64,000 nucleotides of DNA from Paenibacillus whitsoniae (lineage in GTDB: Bacteria > Bacillota > Bacilli > Paenibacillales > NBRC-103111): assembly GCF_003955665.1 (NCBI RefSeq), contig NZ_RXHU01000015.1, positions 310,001 through 374,000 on the forward strand, in the 5' to 3' direction. The notes under the pieces are model-generated. The model made no database searches, had not been told where the DNA came from, and saw nothing but the letters and a program-made list of their open reading frames with translations. The translations under genes and the position numbers were made by a program. Numbering within the stretch: position 1 is the stretch's first letter; each line of letters starts with the position of its first letter. This document shows positions 43,592 to 52,540 of this stretch, piece after piece.

Positions 43592-44460
43592 CTTTTTTGC
43601 CCCCTCCATTGGATGATGGTAATCACGAGAATGATGGCAAACAGCAAAATCGCCTGAGCGGAGGCAAAGCTATATTTGTTGTAAGCAAAGGCTTCTTCGT
43701 AAATATTTAACGAAATAACACGCGAGGAAGTACCTGGACCGCCATTCGTCAAGTTGCGGAAAATCGCATAGTTCTGAAATGATCCGATAATGTTAGTGAT
43801 CACAAGAAAGAAGGTCGTCGGTGAAATCAACGGCACAGTCACACTCATGAACTTCCTAAATCGCCCTGCACCATCGAGCTCTGCGGATTCGTACAAATCC
43901 TTTGGCACCCCTTGCAATGCGGCTAAATATACAATGGTGGGAAAAGCCAATGAATGCCAAACTTCCACGCCAGCAATCGTTGGCAGCGAAGTGTGAATAC
44001 CTCCGAGCCACAGCGGGGGATGTGCGATCCCTGCAGCCACGAGCAATTTATTTACAACACCATCATAGGGGTTAAGCAAAATAGAAAACACAATCGCGAT
44101 CGCCACAACGTTCGTTACATACGGCAGCATAATCAACGTCCGTGCTAATGTTCTCAAGTGGAAGCTTGCATTAAACAGCATAGAGAGCAGCAAAGCTGCC
44201 AGAATAACGCCTGGCACATAACAGATCATAAACAGAAAGCTTCTTCCAAATGAACTGATCGCAATAGGATCCTTTAAGACATGGATATAGTTGGAAAGTC
44301 CGACAAAGTTTACGTCCGATAAGCTTTTAAAACTGTTGTAATCCAATACGCTAATGACAAAGGCGTAAAGGGTAGGCAGTAAATAAAAAAGCGCAAATCC
44401 TGCCACGAAAGGCGTGATAAACCAGAAAGCAACCTTTTCTTCGTTAGTAATCCGCAGCAT
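43576..44460 (-). CDS. Carbohydrate ABC transporter permease (MalF/LacF-type)
   Basis: A 294-residue permease. ATG at 44460 is preferred because GAGGAG lies just upstream; the longer frame from 44523 would begin inside an intercistronic hairpin. The EAA loop reads YESAELDGAGRFRKFMSVTVP. The first helix FWFITPFVAGFALFYLLPTLYAFVI is typical of UgpA/LacF-like proteins. It follows the binding-protein gene after a 63-base gap containing a strong stem-loop. Confidence 0.94.
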   Translation of the reverse strand: MLRITNEEKVAFWFITPFVAGFALFYLLPTLYAFVISVLDYNSFKSLSDVNFVGLSNYIHVLKDPIAISSFGRSFLFMICYVPGVILAALLLSMLFNASFHLRTLARTLIMLPYVTNVVAIAIVFSILLNPYDGVVNKLLVAAGIAHPPLWLGGIHTSLPTIAGVEVWHSLAFPTIVYLAALQGVPKDLYESAELDGAGRFRKFMSVTVPLISPTTFFLVITNIIGSFQNYAIFRNLTNGGPGTSSRVISLNIYEEAFAYNKYSFASAQAILLFAIILVITIIQWRGQKRWVHY

Positions 44461-44481
44461 GCTCCATTCTCCTCTTTTTAG

Positions 44482-44512
44482 GAAGGAGGACACCATCATG
44501 ATGTCCTCCTTC
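44482..44512 (-). other. Intercistronic stem-loop between binding-protein and permease genes
   Basis: GAAGGAGGACA and its exact complement TGTCCTCCTTC form an 11-bp stem with a nine-base loop. There is no T-run, so it is not an ordinary terminator. It starts 12 bases after the binding-protein stop. Such stems often stabilise the upstream mRNA or limit read-through, giving an excess of binding protein over permease. Confidence 0.65.
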
Positions 44513-44523
44513 GTCACTCTCAT

Positions 44524-45915
44524 TTATTGTTTGCTGGCCGCTTGAATCGCTTGGTCTTCTCTTTGTTTAATGGATTTAACGGCTTCATCTACGGATTTCT
44601 GCCCGGCAAAGTACAACTCGGATTCTTGCATAATAATGTTGCTGTACTCACTCATAGCGCTACCTAGCAGTTTCTCTTGTGTGAAGCCTAGTCCGTTATC
44701 AAGCAATGCTTTCCGAAGATCGTCCGCTGTCACACTGCCTTGCGATTTATCGGCGATATTTTGCAGAACCGCGTTCATGTCATCCTTGCTCAAATTCTTC
44801 TGTGCCGGGAATTCGCCTCTTTCTTTGTAGCTATTCTCTGCAAAGTACGTTAGGAAATCAAACGCTTCCTTCGGATGAGCGGATTTCTTATTAATTCCGA
44901 GCGCTGCAGTAACCCCGATATTGTTATTGCCTTTGCCATCATCCGGTGTCGGAGGTTGAACAACGCCCCATTTCCAATCACGCGGATATTTATCGAAATT
45001 GTTTAAGGAACCCAAGTACCATGTGCCAATAAACTGCATCGCATATTTACCTTCTAAGAACCCGAGGTTAGATAATTTTTTCGTCTTAAACTCGATCCAG
45101 GAAGGCTGAATTTTGTGAACCGCACTCAAATCGTTGTACCATTTCAACGCATCTTTAAAGGCCGGATCGTCATAATTGGAAGTTCCGTCTGCTTTATAAC
45201 CAGGGACATTTTTTTGTCTGGCCTGCAAGTACAAGTAATTATCAAAAGTAAGCATATAGGAACCTTGGATGCCTTTATCCGGTTTCGTTAATTTTTTGGC
45301 CGTCTCAATGTATTGGCTCCATGTCCAGTTTCCTGTAGGGTACGGAACACCTGCTTCATCAAACAGCTTTTTGTTATAAAAGACGGCCCACATCGACAAA
45401 TTGTAAGGGATATAGTAGACTTCACCGTTGTTGTATTTGGTGAGGGAATCCCCGTATATTTTGTCAATGTCATAGTTAGCTTGCTTGGCCAAGTCTTTCA
45501 TTGGATAGAGGAAGTCTTTGGATGCATACTTGTTTTGATCGATCGGATTCGAAAGATTTATGATATCCGTCTTGTCCCCGGAGAGCATCGCGATATCAAT
45601 TTTCTTCATGGCCTCGTCCAGCGTTCCTGGCAAAATATTAAGCTCTAGCTTGTTCCCGGATTTGGCTTCCCACTTTTTCTTTAATTTATCGTTAGGTGAG
45701 CCGTCCTCCCAGTCCTTCTGGCCAGCCGAAGTAATGAACATGGACAACGTTACAGGCTCAGCCTTTTTCGGTGCGCTGCTGCTCACAGCAGCAGCTGTTG
45801 CCGCTGCCTCTTTGGTACTCGTTGTCTTGGTAGCGCTGCCACATCCGCTTAAAAGGCTTAACCCAACGAGTGAAGACAAACTAAGTAATGCCCAACTTTT
45901 TTTGAACCCCTGCAT
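44524..45915 (-). CDS. Sugar ABC transporter binding lipoprotein (CUT1, MalE-like)
   Basis: A 463-residue lipoprotein with lipobox LLSGC (Cys at about residue 25), an Ala/Thr-rich linker and a family-1 solute-binding domain (VTLSMFITSAGQ..., with WAVFYNKKLFDEAGVPYPTGNWTW, a typical stretch). It is shorter than the LplA-type proteins, matching the MalF/MalG-type partners. It heads the operon and is divergent from the response regulator/kinase pair, whose regulator probably controls it through repeats in the shared upstream region. Confidence 0.94.
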   Translation of the reverse strand: MQGFKKSWALLSLSSLVGLSLLSGCGSATKTTSTKEAAATAAAVSSSAPKKAEPVTLSMFITSAGQKDWEDGSPNDKLKKKWEAKSGNKLELNILPGTLDEAMKKIDIAMLSGDKTDIINLSNPIDQNKYASKDFLYPMKDLAKQANYDIDKIYGDSLTKYNNGEVYYIPYNLSMWAVFYNKKLFDEAGVPYPTGNWTWSQYIETAKKLTKPDKGIQGSYMLTFDNYLYLQARQKNVPGYKADGTSNYDDPAFKDALKWYNDLSAVHKIQPSWIEFKTKKLSNLGFLEGKYAMQFIGTWYLGSLNNFDKYPRDWKWGVVQPPTPDDGKGNNNIGVTAALGINKKSAHPKEAFDFLTYFAENSYKERGEFPAQKNLSKDDMNAVLQNIADKSQGSVTADDLRKALLDNGLGFTQEKLLGSAMSEYSNIIMQESELYFAGQKSVDEAVKSIKQREDQAIQAASKQ

Positions 45916-46004
45916 AAAAGCGCCTCCATTTTTGTGAATTCCACATGTTTTGTCTTGCTACGAGTTTCATTGTAAGGGGGCTTCGGTCAAAAAAATAGGG
46001 GATG

Positions 46005-46031
46005 CTTTTTGGATTAGGTTTGATCTTTTTG
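46005..46031. promoter_or_regulatory. In-phase direct repeats between the MalEFG-type operon and the two-component genes
   Basis: The heptamer CTTTTTG (plus strand) occurs at 46005-46011 and 46025-46031, 20 bp apart, each preceded by GATG/GATC-like bases. Repeats spaced by about two helix turns are typical of AraC-type response-regulator sites. They lie about 95 bp upstream of the binding-protein start. Confidence 0.45.
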
Positions 46032-46069
46032 ACTGTTGCCGTTTTCATTCGAAGTTCGTTAGAAGTTGC

Positions 46070-46098
46070 TTTACATGAAAAGATCGAGTGATTATGAT
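46070..46098 (+). promoter_or_regulatory. Promoter of the response regulator/kinase pair
   Basis: TTTACA (46070-46075), a 17-base spacer, and TATGAT (46093-46098). The ribosome site AAAGGAG begins about eight bases later, so the untranslated leader is very short, about 15 bases. Confidence 0.65.
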
Positions 46099-46119
46099 AG
46101 ATGCAAAGGAGTGAATCCG

Positions 46120-47751
46120 ATGGACGGCACCTATAAAATTATGATTGTTGACGATGAATTCGAGATTCGGGAAGGCTTAAACGCCTACTACTGGGAACGC
46201 TTTCAGTTCCAGGTCATTGCGTGCGCGGCCAACGGCAAACAGGCACTTGACCTCATGCAGAGAAATGATGTCGATGTTGTCCTCACCGATATTAAGATGC
46301 CCGTGATGGATGGCATTGAACTCAGTAGAGCAATTAACCTTCACTATCCTCATGTCAAAATTGTCATTTTATCCGGTTACAAAGAGTTTTCCTATGCCCG
46401 TGACGCGCTTCAAGCAGGCGTATCCGAGTATTTATTGAAACCTGTAGATTTGAAGAACCTCAGCGAAAGCATGATGAAATTAAAGCTTGAATTGGATGCA
46501 GAACGGGAAACGTCGCAAAGGCTGCAAGCCTATGAGAACCAATTAGCGAGCTCCTTGCCTGCGGCCAGAAATCACTTCTTCCAAGCTTTGATCGATGAGC
46601 CTTTGCCTGAATACCATAAAGCCAAAGAGGAAATGAGCTTATTGGAGATTGAAATGAACGCAACGTATTATTGCTGCGCAGCCGTTAAGCTAGAGGCCAC
46701 AACGCGTCAAGACAACGCTTTGCCCGACAGCGTGGCAGCGAAAGCGCAGGGCATCCTCGAACGTCATCTCGAGGCTGGTCAATGCCAAAGCTACACACTT
46801 CGGAGAAAGGCTGGCGAGCTGGCCGTCTTCCTGAATTTGAACGCGACAGCGGTTCCTGCTCGTCGATCACTTTCTTTGCTGTGGGAGCAGATCATCTCAT
46901 CCATCGAACAGGAGACGGGGTGCCGATCCATCGTAGGCCTAGGCGAAGTTTATCAGAGCCTGCTCTCTTTCCCCGATTCTTACAAGCAAGCGAGAAGTGT
47001 GATGGAACGCAATACTTTTTTGGAACGGGGTGGATTATTTCTCTGGGATACCGCAGACGAACAGCACGTTGAACGCAAAGAATATCCGTACTCTCATGAA
47101 ACGAAATTACTCGATGCGGTGCTAGAGGGAAATTTGGACAACAGCTTGCTGCATTTCCAGCAATTTTGGACTAGCTGCGGACTGGACTCGGAACGGGCAG
47201 AACTCCCCGTCGTCCTGAAGTACTTGGCGCCGCTCTTCACGATGCTGGAGCGAAGGCTTGATCTTCACGGTGCATCTTTGGAATCGATAGCAAGTCTCCC
47301 TATGCCGATTAGCGAATTTGTAGAACGTTTCCCTACTTTGTCGACATTAAAAATAGCGTTGGAACGCTTAATCTCAGACATTGCGCTGCAAATTAAACAT
47401 GTAAACGACGATGTTCAGACGACCTCCCATTCGGCTGTCCAGCAAGTCAAAAAATATATCGAAGAGCATTACAGCGAAAAAATCACCTTAAATCAAATGG
47501 CTGAGCTCGTTTACCTCAATCCCAGCTATTTCAGCATTCAATTCAAAAAAGAAACAGGCACTAACTTTATCGACTATTTAAAAAATTGCCGGATGGAAAA
47601 AGCAAAGGAATTGCTGCGCCGCATCGACCTCAAGGTCTATGAAATCGGTGAATTGGTCGGCTACCAAGACCGGAAATATTTCGCGACGACTTTCAAAAGC
47701 CACACCAAGTTAACGCCGCTCGAGTACCGACAATCCTTCATCACTTACTGA
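46120..47751 (+). CDS. Response regulator, YesN-type (receiver plus AraC DNA-binding domain)
   Basis: A 543-residue protein. The receiver is at residues 1-120: acidic pocket IVDDE, phospho-acceptor Asp in VVLTDIKMPVMDGIE, then ILSGYKEF and LLKPVD. A long middle linker leads to two AraC helix-turn-helix units (ITLNQMAELVYLNPSYFSIQF and KVYEIGELVGYQDRKYFATTF) at about 440-540. ATG at 46120 is chosen because AAAGGAG lies just upstream; the longer frame from 46066 would start before the promoter. The cognate kinase gene starts 13 bases after its stop. The divergent binding-protein operon is the probable target. Confidence 0.95.
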   Translation: MDGTYKIMIVDDEFEIREGLNAYYWERFQFQVIACAANGKQALDLMQRNDVDVVLTDIKMPVMDGIELSRAINLHYPHVKIVILSGYKEFSYARDALQAGVSEYLLKPVDLKNLSESMMKLKLELDAERETSQRLQAYENQLASSLPAARNHFFQALIDEPLPEYHKAKEEMSLLEIEMNATYYCCAAVKLEATTRQDNALPDSVAAKAQGILERHLEAGQCQSYTLRRKAGELAVFLNLNATAVPARRSLSLLWEQIISSIEQETGCRSIVGLGEVYQSLLSFPDSYKQARSVMERNTFLERGGLFLWDTADEQHVERKEYPYSHETKLLDAVLEGNLDNSLLHFQQFWTSCGLDSERAELPVVLKYLAPLFTMLERRLDLHGASLESIASLPMPISEFVERFPTLSTLKIALERLISDIALQIKHVNDDVQTTSHSAVQQVKKYIEEHYSEKITLNQMAELVYLNPSYFSIQFKKETGTNFIDYLKNCRMEKAKELLRRIDLKVYEIGELVGYQDRKYFATTFKSHTKLTPLEYRQSFITY

Positions 47752-47764
47752 AAGCGGTGTCACC

Positions 47765-50668
47765 ATGGAACGTTTGAAGCTGTTTCTCACAAGCTTTCTC
47801 TATAATCATTCGATTCGCAAGAAACTGCTGTTCTGTTCGGTACTGCTTACGTTGACATTAGCCTCAGCTTTTTATTGGTTGTCTGAAGCCTTCGTAAGTC
47901 GACTCATCGTGCAAGAAAAAGCGGAATATCAAGTTAATGAATTTAAACAAACAGCCAATTACTTTAAATCCCTATTCGCAGATCTGGATGCCAATACGAA
48001 CAAGCTGGTCAACGAACCCTCGTTTCAGAAAACCGTCACTGAACCGTTTCCGCAGAACGATTTCATCCAAATTGCCCAACGGGTGCAGTCACTGTCCGGC
48101 GAAATTAATGATACCTTGTTATACCATAATTATGTCGACAAAATTATTGTTTTAGGAAAAAACAATCTGGTCTATCTGTACGAATATGATAATGGCGGCA
48201 AGTTCGCGGGAACGGACTTTAAGTACGCACATTGGCTGAATGAAAGTGCTGCTTATCTGAATAAACAGCAAGAAGGCGTTCCATTTTACGTTAAGTCTTC
48301 GGGTAACCTGTCCAAAAATGCTGCGGATGAGCAAGTGCTTGATGGCATGCTTGCCCATAAAATTGCCTATTACCGTACCATCCGCTTGGAAAATGAAACG
48401 GTAGGCACCCTAATCGTGACATTCAACATTCCGGAGTTCGCCAAAGAGGTATTCAATAGCTCTGATACCGATGAAACGCTGCAGTTGCTAACCAATCAAC
48501 ATTTGCCTATTTGGAGCAATAAGCCATCTAGCTTGGATAAGGAAATCTCCCCTTCTTTCTTGCAATCGGATGATGCTTCCTACAAAATCATTCACAAAAA
48601 TGGAAGGAAAGTGCTGGTTACTTATTTTCAGATAACGTCTTACCCGTTTGAGCTTATGAGTGAGTTCCCAATTTATTCCATTTTAAAAAGCGACGGTGGA
48701 ACGCACTCCCTGGTCTTCCTATTCGGGCTGGGAGCGCTTGTCTTTGTCATGATCTTATCGTTCTGGTTCGCCGGAACCTTATCCAAACCGTTGTTTGAAT
48801 TAACGCAAGGGTTATCCGCGGGAGTGGATGCCTTGAACGAACGCGCACCTCTTGAACCGCGAATCATGTTTCCCAATTATCGTGTACGATCAAAGCTAAT
48901 TGCCTACTTTGTCCTGGCAACCTTTGTGCCTAACCTGCTGTTCGTCCTGCTGCTGACTTACGTGCATTATGACAACTACCAAAATAAGGTGATGCAGCTT
49001 ACAGCGAGCACGATCCAACAAGTCAAACGGAATATTAATGACAGTTTGAAAAACTACGACAGGTTAACGCAGCAGTTAATTTATCATCCAGAAATCCAGC
49101 TGACGATGCGTAAATCGGAAACAACGTCTTTACAGCCTTCGGATAACATGGTGCTCGAACTGCAATTCGGCAATATTAAGCAGCGGAAGAGAGAGTTTCT
49201 TTCCATGGAGCTCTATAACCGCACCCGTGAACGGATATACTCCGGCATGTATGCAGGCACAGTTCCGATTTCAAAAACCGATCCACGCGTCTTTGAAAAA
49301 CTGGATCAAAGTTCAGGCGAGCTGCAGCTCATCGGAACGTATCGCAATTTATACATGACGCCGGTCCTCACATTTGCCAGAAAAATCAGCTCTTCCAGCG
49401 AATCCAATCTCGGATCCCCACTTGGGTATTTAATTGTCAATGTGGAACAAGACATGCTGAATAACATCTTCCGAACGATTCGCATCGGAGATTCGGGCTA
49501 TTTCTTTCTGATCGATGCGAATGGCACTATTCTATCCCATGACAACGACGACCTCACGTCACATGTCTTAGAGCCGGGAGACCCCCTCGTTTCTGAGATG
49601 ATGCAGCAGCAGAGCGGTTCTTATTTTAAACATGCAGGCACTAAACAGTATATGGTTTTCTACGACACCGCCTCCTATTTTGGCGTTAAAATGGTAGGGA
49701 TTGTCCCCTCCAATGAATTGAAAAAGAAGGTATTTACCCTTATCTGGTACAGCGCAGCCTTCTTCGTCTTATTCGGGATCTTGATTATGCTCACAGCGAC
49801 ATGGATCTCGAGTCTAATCAGCAAGCCGCTTCGGAAACTGCAGGACTTAATGCATGAGGTGAACGGCGGAAACTTTGAAGCCCGTATGAATCACAAAGGC
49901 CGAGACGAAATCGGTGCGCTGGCGCGGCATTTTAACAACATGATCAAGCGGTTGAACGAGTTAATTACCGAGAACTATCAATCGAAGATTCGGGAGAAGG
50001 AACTCCTGTTTCTTGAGAAAGAAGCGCAACTTCATGCTCTGCAGCAGCAGATTAACCCTCATTTTTTATACAATACACTGGAGTCTATTAAATGGATGGC
50101 TTTCAGGCAAGGGGCCGACGACATCGTTGAAATGACAACCGCGCTGGGGCAATTTTTCAGAGGAAGTATTAGCAAAAAAAGCGGCTTAGTTCGCATGTCA
50201 GAGGAATTAGATCACCTGGAGCAGTACCTACGTATTCAAAAAATTAGAGCGAAGAACCGATTCATCGTGATTTGGGATGTGTCCGAAGCGCTGCAATCCT
50301 CCTTGACGGTCAAATTGATTTTGCAGCCAATCGTGGAAAACGCAATTTTACACGGCCTGGATACGATCGAGGCGGACGGACTCCTGATGATCAAGGGGTA
50401 TATCGACGGAAGCCACATGCATATCGAAATTCTTGACAATGGCATGGGGATGAGCGAAGCGAAATTGCAACGGTTGCGCATGATCAAAGAGGAGTCCCGG
50501 GAAACGAACCATTCCGGTATTGGACTAGCGAATGTGTTCGAGCGATTGCATTTGTATTTTCATGAAAGCTTTACCTGGGATATCGACAGTGAGCTGGGCA
50601 GAGGTACGCTTGTACGTCTCCATCTCCCCGTACTGACCGAGGGTAATCCCTTTACAAGCAGTAAATAG
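47765..50668 (+). CDS. YesM-type sensor histidine kinase with two sensor modules
   Basis: A 967-residue membrane kinase. The second part (from about residue 370) is a standard YesM kinase: helix at about 377-400 (IAYFVLATFVPNLLFVLLL), Cache domain (GYFFLIDANGTILSHDND), helix at about 660-682, HAMP, the phosphorylated His in QQINPHFLYNTLESIKW (about 760) and a C-terminal ATPase with NGMGMSE and HSGIGLANVFERL. In front of it lies another helix (about 20-40), about 270 extracellular residues, a second helix (about 313-335) and a short HAMP-like stretch. Usual YesM proteins are about 580-600 residues, so the first 370 are extra. It is cotranscribed with the response regulator and senses an extracellular cue linked to the divergent transporter. 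Confidence 0.93.
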   Translation: MERLKLFLTSFLYNHSIRKKLLFCSVLLTLTLASAFYWLSEAFVSRLIVQEKAEYQVNEFKQTANYFKSLFADLDANTNKLVNEPSFQKTVTEPFPQNDFIQIAQRVQSLSGEINDTLLYHNYVDKIIVLGKNNLVYLYEYDNGGKFAGTDFKYAHWLNESAAYLNKQQEGVPFYVKSSGNLSKNAADEQVLDGMLAHKIAYYRTIRLENETVGTLIVTFNIPEFAKEVFNSSDTDETLQLLTNQHLPIWSNKPSSLDKEISPSFLQSDDASYKIIHKNGRKVLVTYFQITSYPFELMSEFPIYSILKSDGGTHSLVFLFGLGALVFVMILSFWFAGTLSKPLFELTQGLSAGVDALNERAPLEPRIMFPNYRVRSKLIAYFVLATFVPNLLFVLLLTYVHYDNYQNKVMQLTASTIQQVKRNINDSLKNYDRLTQQLIYHPEIQLTMRKSETTSLQPSDNMVLELQFGNIKQRKREFLSMELYNRTRERIYSGMYAGTVPISKTDPRVFEKLDQSSGELQLIGTYRNLYMTPVLTFARKISSSSESNLGSPLGYLIVNVEQDMLNNIFRTIRIGDSGYFFLIDANGTILSHDNDDLTSHVLEPGDPLVSEMMQQQSGSYFKHAGTKQYMVFYDTASYFGVKMVGIVPSNELKKKVFTLIWYSAAFFVLFGILIMLTATWISSLISKPLRKLQDLMHEVNGGNFEARMNHKGRDEIGALARHFNNMIKRLNELITENYQSKIREKELLFLEKEAQLHALQQQINPHFLYNTLESIKWMAFRQGADDIVEMTTALGQFFRGSISKKSGLVRMSEELDHLEQYLRIQKIRAKNRFIVIWDVSEALQSSLTVKLILQPIVENAILHGLDTIEADGLLMIKGYIDGSHMHIEILDNGMGMSEAKLQRLRMIKEESRETNHSGIGLANVFERLHLYFHESFTWDIDSELGRGTLVRLHLPVLTEGNPFTSSK

Positions 50669-50695
50669 AGCATAAGCTGCATAAGCCGGATAATA

Positions 50696-50719
50696 GCCCT
50701 GCTCAATATTGAGCAGGGC
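50696..50719. terminator. 24-bp perfect palindrome between converging kinase and GH36 genes
   Basis: GCCCTGCTCAAT is followed directly by its reverse complement ATTGAGCAGGGC. It lies 27 bases after the kinase stop and 20 bases after the GH36 stop. No long T-run is present on either side, so if it is a shared terminator it is a weak one. Confidence 0.55.
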
Positions 50720-50739
50720 CATCCCACAGGGGGACTATC

Positions 50740-52518
50740 CTATACTCCAGTAAGCGTTGCGACGCCAGCCGGCGGAACAGGAAGAGAATGGACGCCTTCT
50801 TTCATTTGAAACAAGGATTGTTCCACAACATTCCCCATGCAATCCTTAATCTCTAGAGTCCGGCTCCCGCCATCCCTGTCCAATTCCAAAATTACGCCGT
50901 CGCTCCGAGTACCATTGACAAGAATGATCGTCTCCGGCAAATCGCGATCAAATGTTACGACCGTTCGGTAGTAGACAGCCGCAATCAACTTGTCCATATT
51001 GCTCGCCAGGACGAGCGGATATAGCAGTTCCGGATTGTGGGGTTCAAGACGTCCATCCAACAGAACGCTTCGATGCTCGTTCCAGAAAGCGAGCCAAAAG
51101 GCGGTCATTTTAACGTGTTCGACCGGCAGTCTTTCAAGGAGCACCGAGAGTTGCGGCACGGCGAACAAAACGTTAATCAATTGCAGAGCTGCGCTTTCCA
51201 CCGGTTCCTCCGGGTGCCACATCAGCATATCGGAGTGGGCCGCCGTATCGCCGCACAGCAATCGGATGTCGATGGTTCGCACCCGGTTTTCGATGGCATC
51301 GTTCGGACAATCCGCTGCACGGAACATGTTCCCGTACTTGCGCATGTAGGGCCCTACATAGCTTTGACGGAATTCAATCATCACGCTTGGATTAATGCTG
51401 CGGAGCCGATCCATGATGTCGGACATGAGACGGTCAACCGCTTCCGGTACGGATACATAATCACGACCTCTGCCTGCGTCATGCTTCTTCTCCTCGGGAA
51501 GGTAGAAGCTATCCACAAAATCCAGCTTGAAACCGTCCAAATTCCACTCACGCATGGCCGTTTCATAAAGACCGATCAAATATTCCCTGACCTCGGGATA
51601 GCGTGGATCGACAACCCCGTAGCCGCGCGAATCGATTGTATAGAGCATCTTGTCGCTGAAGCGATCCCAAGCTTTGCTATGACGTCCGACATAGGGGACG
51701 GAATACCACAGCATGTATTTCATACCGAGGCTGTGTACTCTCTCGACATGAACTTTCATATCCGGTATTTTATCCGCACATACTTCCCAGTCGCCGCAAA
51801 AGGCGTAACCACGGGCATTATCGGAGGTTTGCCAGCCGTCGTCAACGATGATCGTCTCGCATCCGAGGTCTTTCGCCAAACGGCACTGCTCCTCAATCGC
51901 CTCTGGATTAATGGATTGATGAAGGCTGTACCAAGTTGAATACATGGGCTCGCGCGCGGGGGCGGGAACCGGAGACGGGGTTAACCCCGTCAGTCCGCTC
52001 CACCACTTCTGTACGTCATGCAAACTGTCGTAATAGGCCAAATTGCGCACATCCACCCGCAGCGTCGCTTCGTAATTTTCGAACGGAGATGTGGGTTCTT
52101 CAAATAAGGTAACGGAGCAATGGAACATTGCCGTTTCTTCATGAACCCCCGCTTTGCACACAACGGGATTAAGCGTGTCCGACAAAGCGAACGTCAGTCG
52201 ATTGCGGCTTGCACCGTTAAACAGACAGACGACCGGCGCCGAACTGGTTGATTTACTTGGGTAGCCGCCGTTTACAAAATCAGGCATCAGCCCGCGATTC
52301 CGATTCCCATTTGGATGCCATGCGCCCTGGATATCCATGATCGGTTGCTCCCAGGACAGCCGTAATACTGGCGGTGTTTCAGGCTGTTTCGCCGTAACGG
52401 AGATATGCACGAGTTCGATTCCTTCTTCGGGAACCTCGATGGTTAAGGCTGCTTGAAACTTGTCGCCGCCGCCTGTCAATTGATAACAATGTTTGGATTG
52501 CTTTGCGGATTGCAGCAT
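50740..52518 (-). CDS. GH36-type alpha-galactosidase-like glycosidase
   Basis: A 592-residue cytoplasmic protein. An N-terminal beta-supersandwich is followed by a TIM barrel with clan-D motifs: LGCETIIVDDGWQTS, the nucleophile Asp in DGFKLDFVDSF (about residue 334), and the acid/base Asp in FRAADCPNDAIENR (about 400). The length is shorter than classical 700-residue GH36 enzymes, and the N-terminal part is divergent, so the sugar specificity (alpha-galactose, or another GH36/GH31-like substrate) is uncertain. It starts 22 bases after the stop of the giant SLH gene and is probably cotranscribed with it. Confidence 0.83.
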   Translation of the reverse strand: MLQSAKQSKHCYQLTGGGDKFQAALTIEVPEEGIELVHISVTAKQPETPPVLRLSWEQPIMDIQGAWHPNGNRNRGLMPDFVNGGYPSKSTSSAPVVCLFNGASRNRLTFALSDTLNPVVCKAGVHEETAMFHCSVTLFEEPTSPFENYEATLRVDVRNLAYYDSLHDVQKWWSGLTGLTPSPVPAPAREPMYSTWYSLHQSINPEAIEEQCRLAKDLGCETIIVDDGWQTSDNARGYAFCGDWEVCADKIPDMKVHVERVHSLGMKYMLWYSVPYVGRHSKAWDRFSDKMLYTIDSRGYGVVDPRYPEVREYLIGLYETAMREWNLDGFKLDFVDSFYLPEEKKHDAGRGRDYVSVPEAVDRLMSDIMDRLRSINPSVMIEFRQSYVGPYMRKYGNMFRAADCPNDAIENRVRTIDIRLLCGDTAAHSDMLMWHPEEPVESAALQLINVLFAVPQLSVLLERLPVEHVKMTAFWLAFWNEHRSVLLDGRLEPHNPELLYPLVLASNMDKLIAAVYYRTVVTFDRDLPETIILVNGTRSDGVILELDRDGGSRTLEIKDCMGNVVEQSLFQMKEGVHSLPVPPAGVATLTGV

Positions 52519-52540
52519 TGCGTACCTCCAGGTTATTTGT

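Noticed and set aside
50696..50719. 24-bp palindrome considered as an operator
   Set aside because: It lies between two converging stop codons, where a terminator is the simpler explanation.
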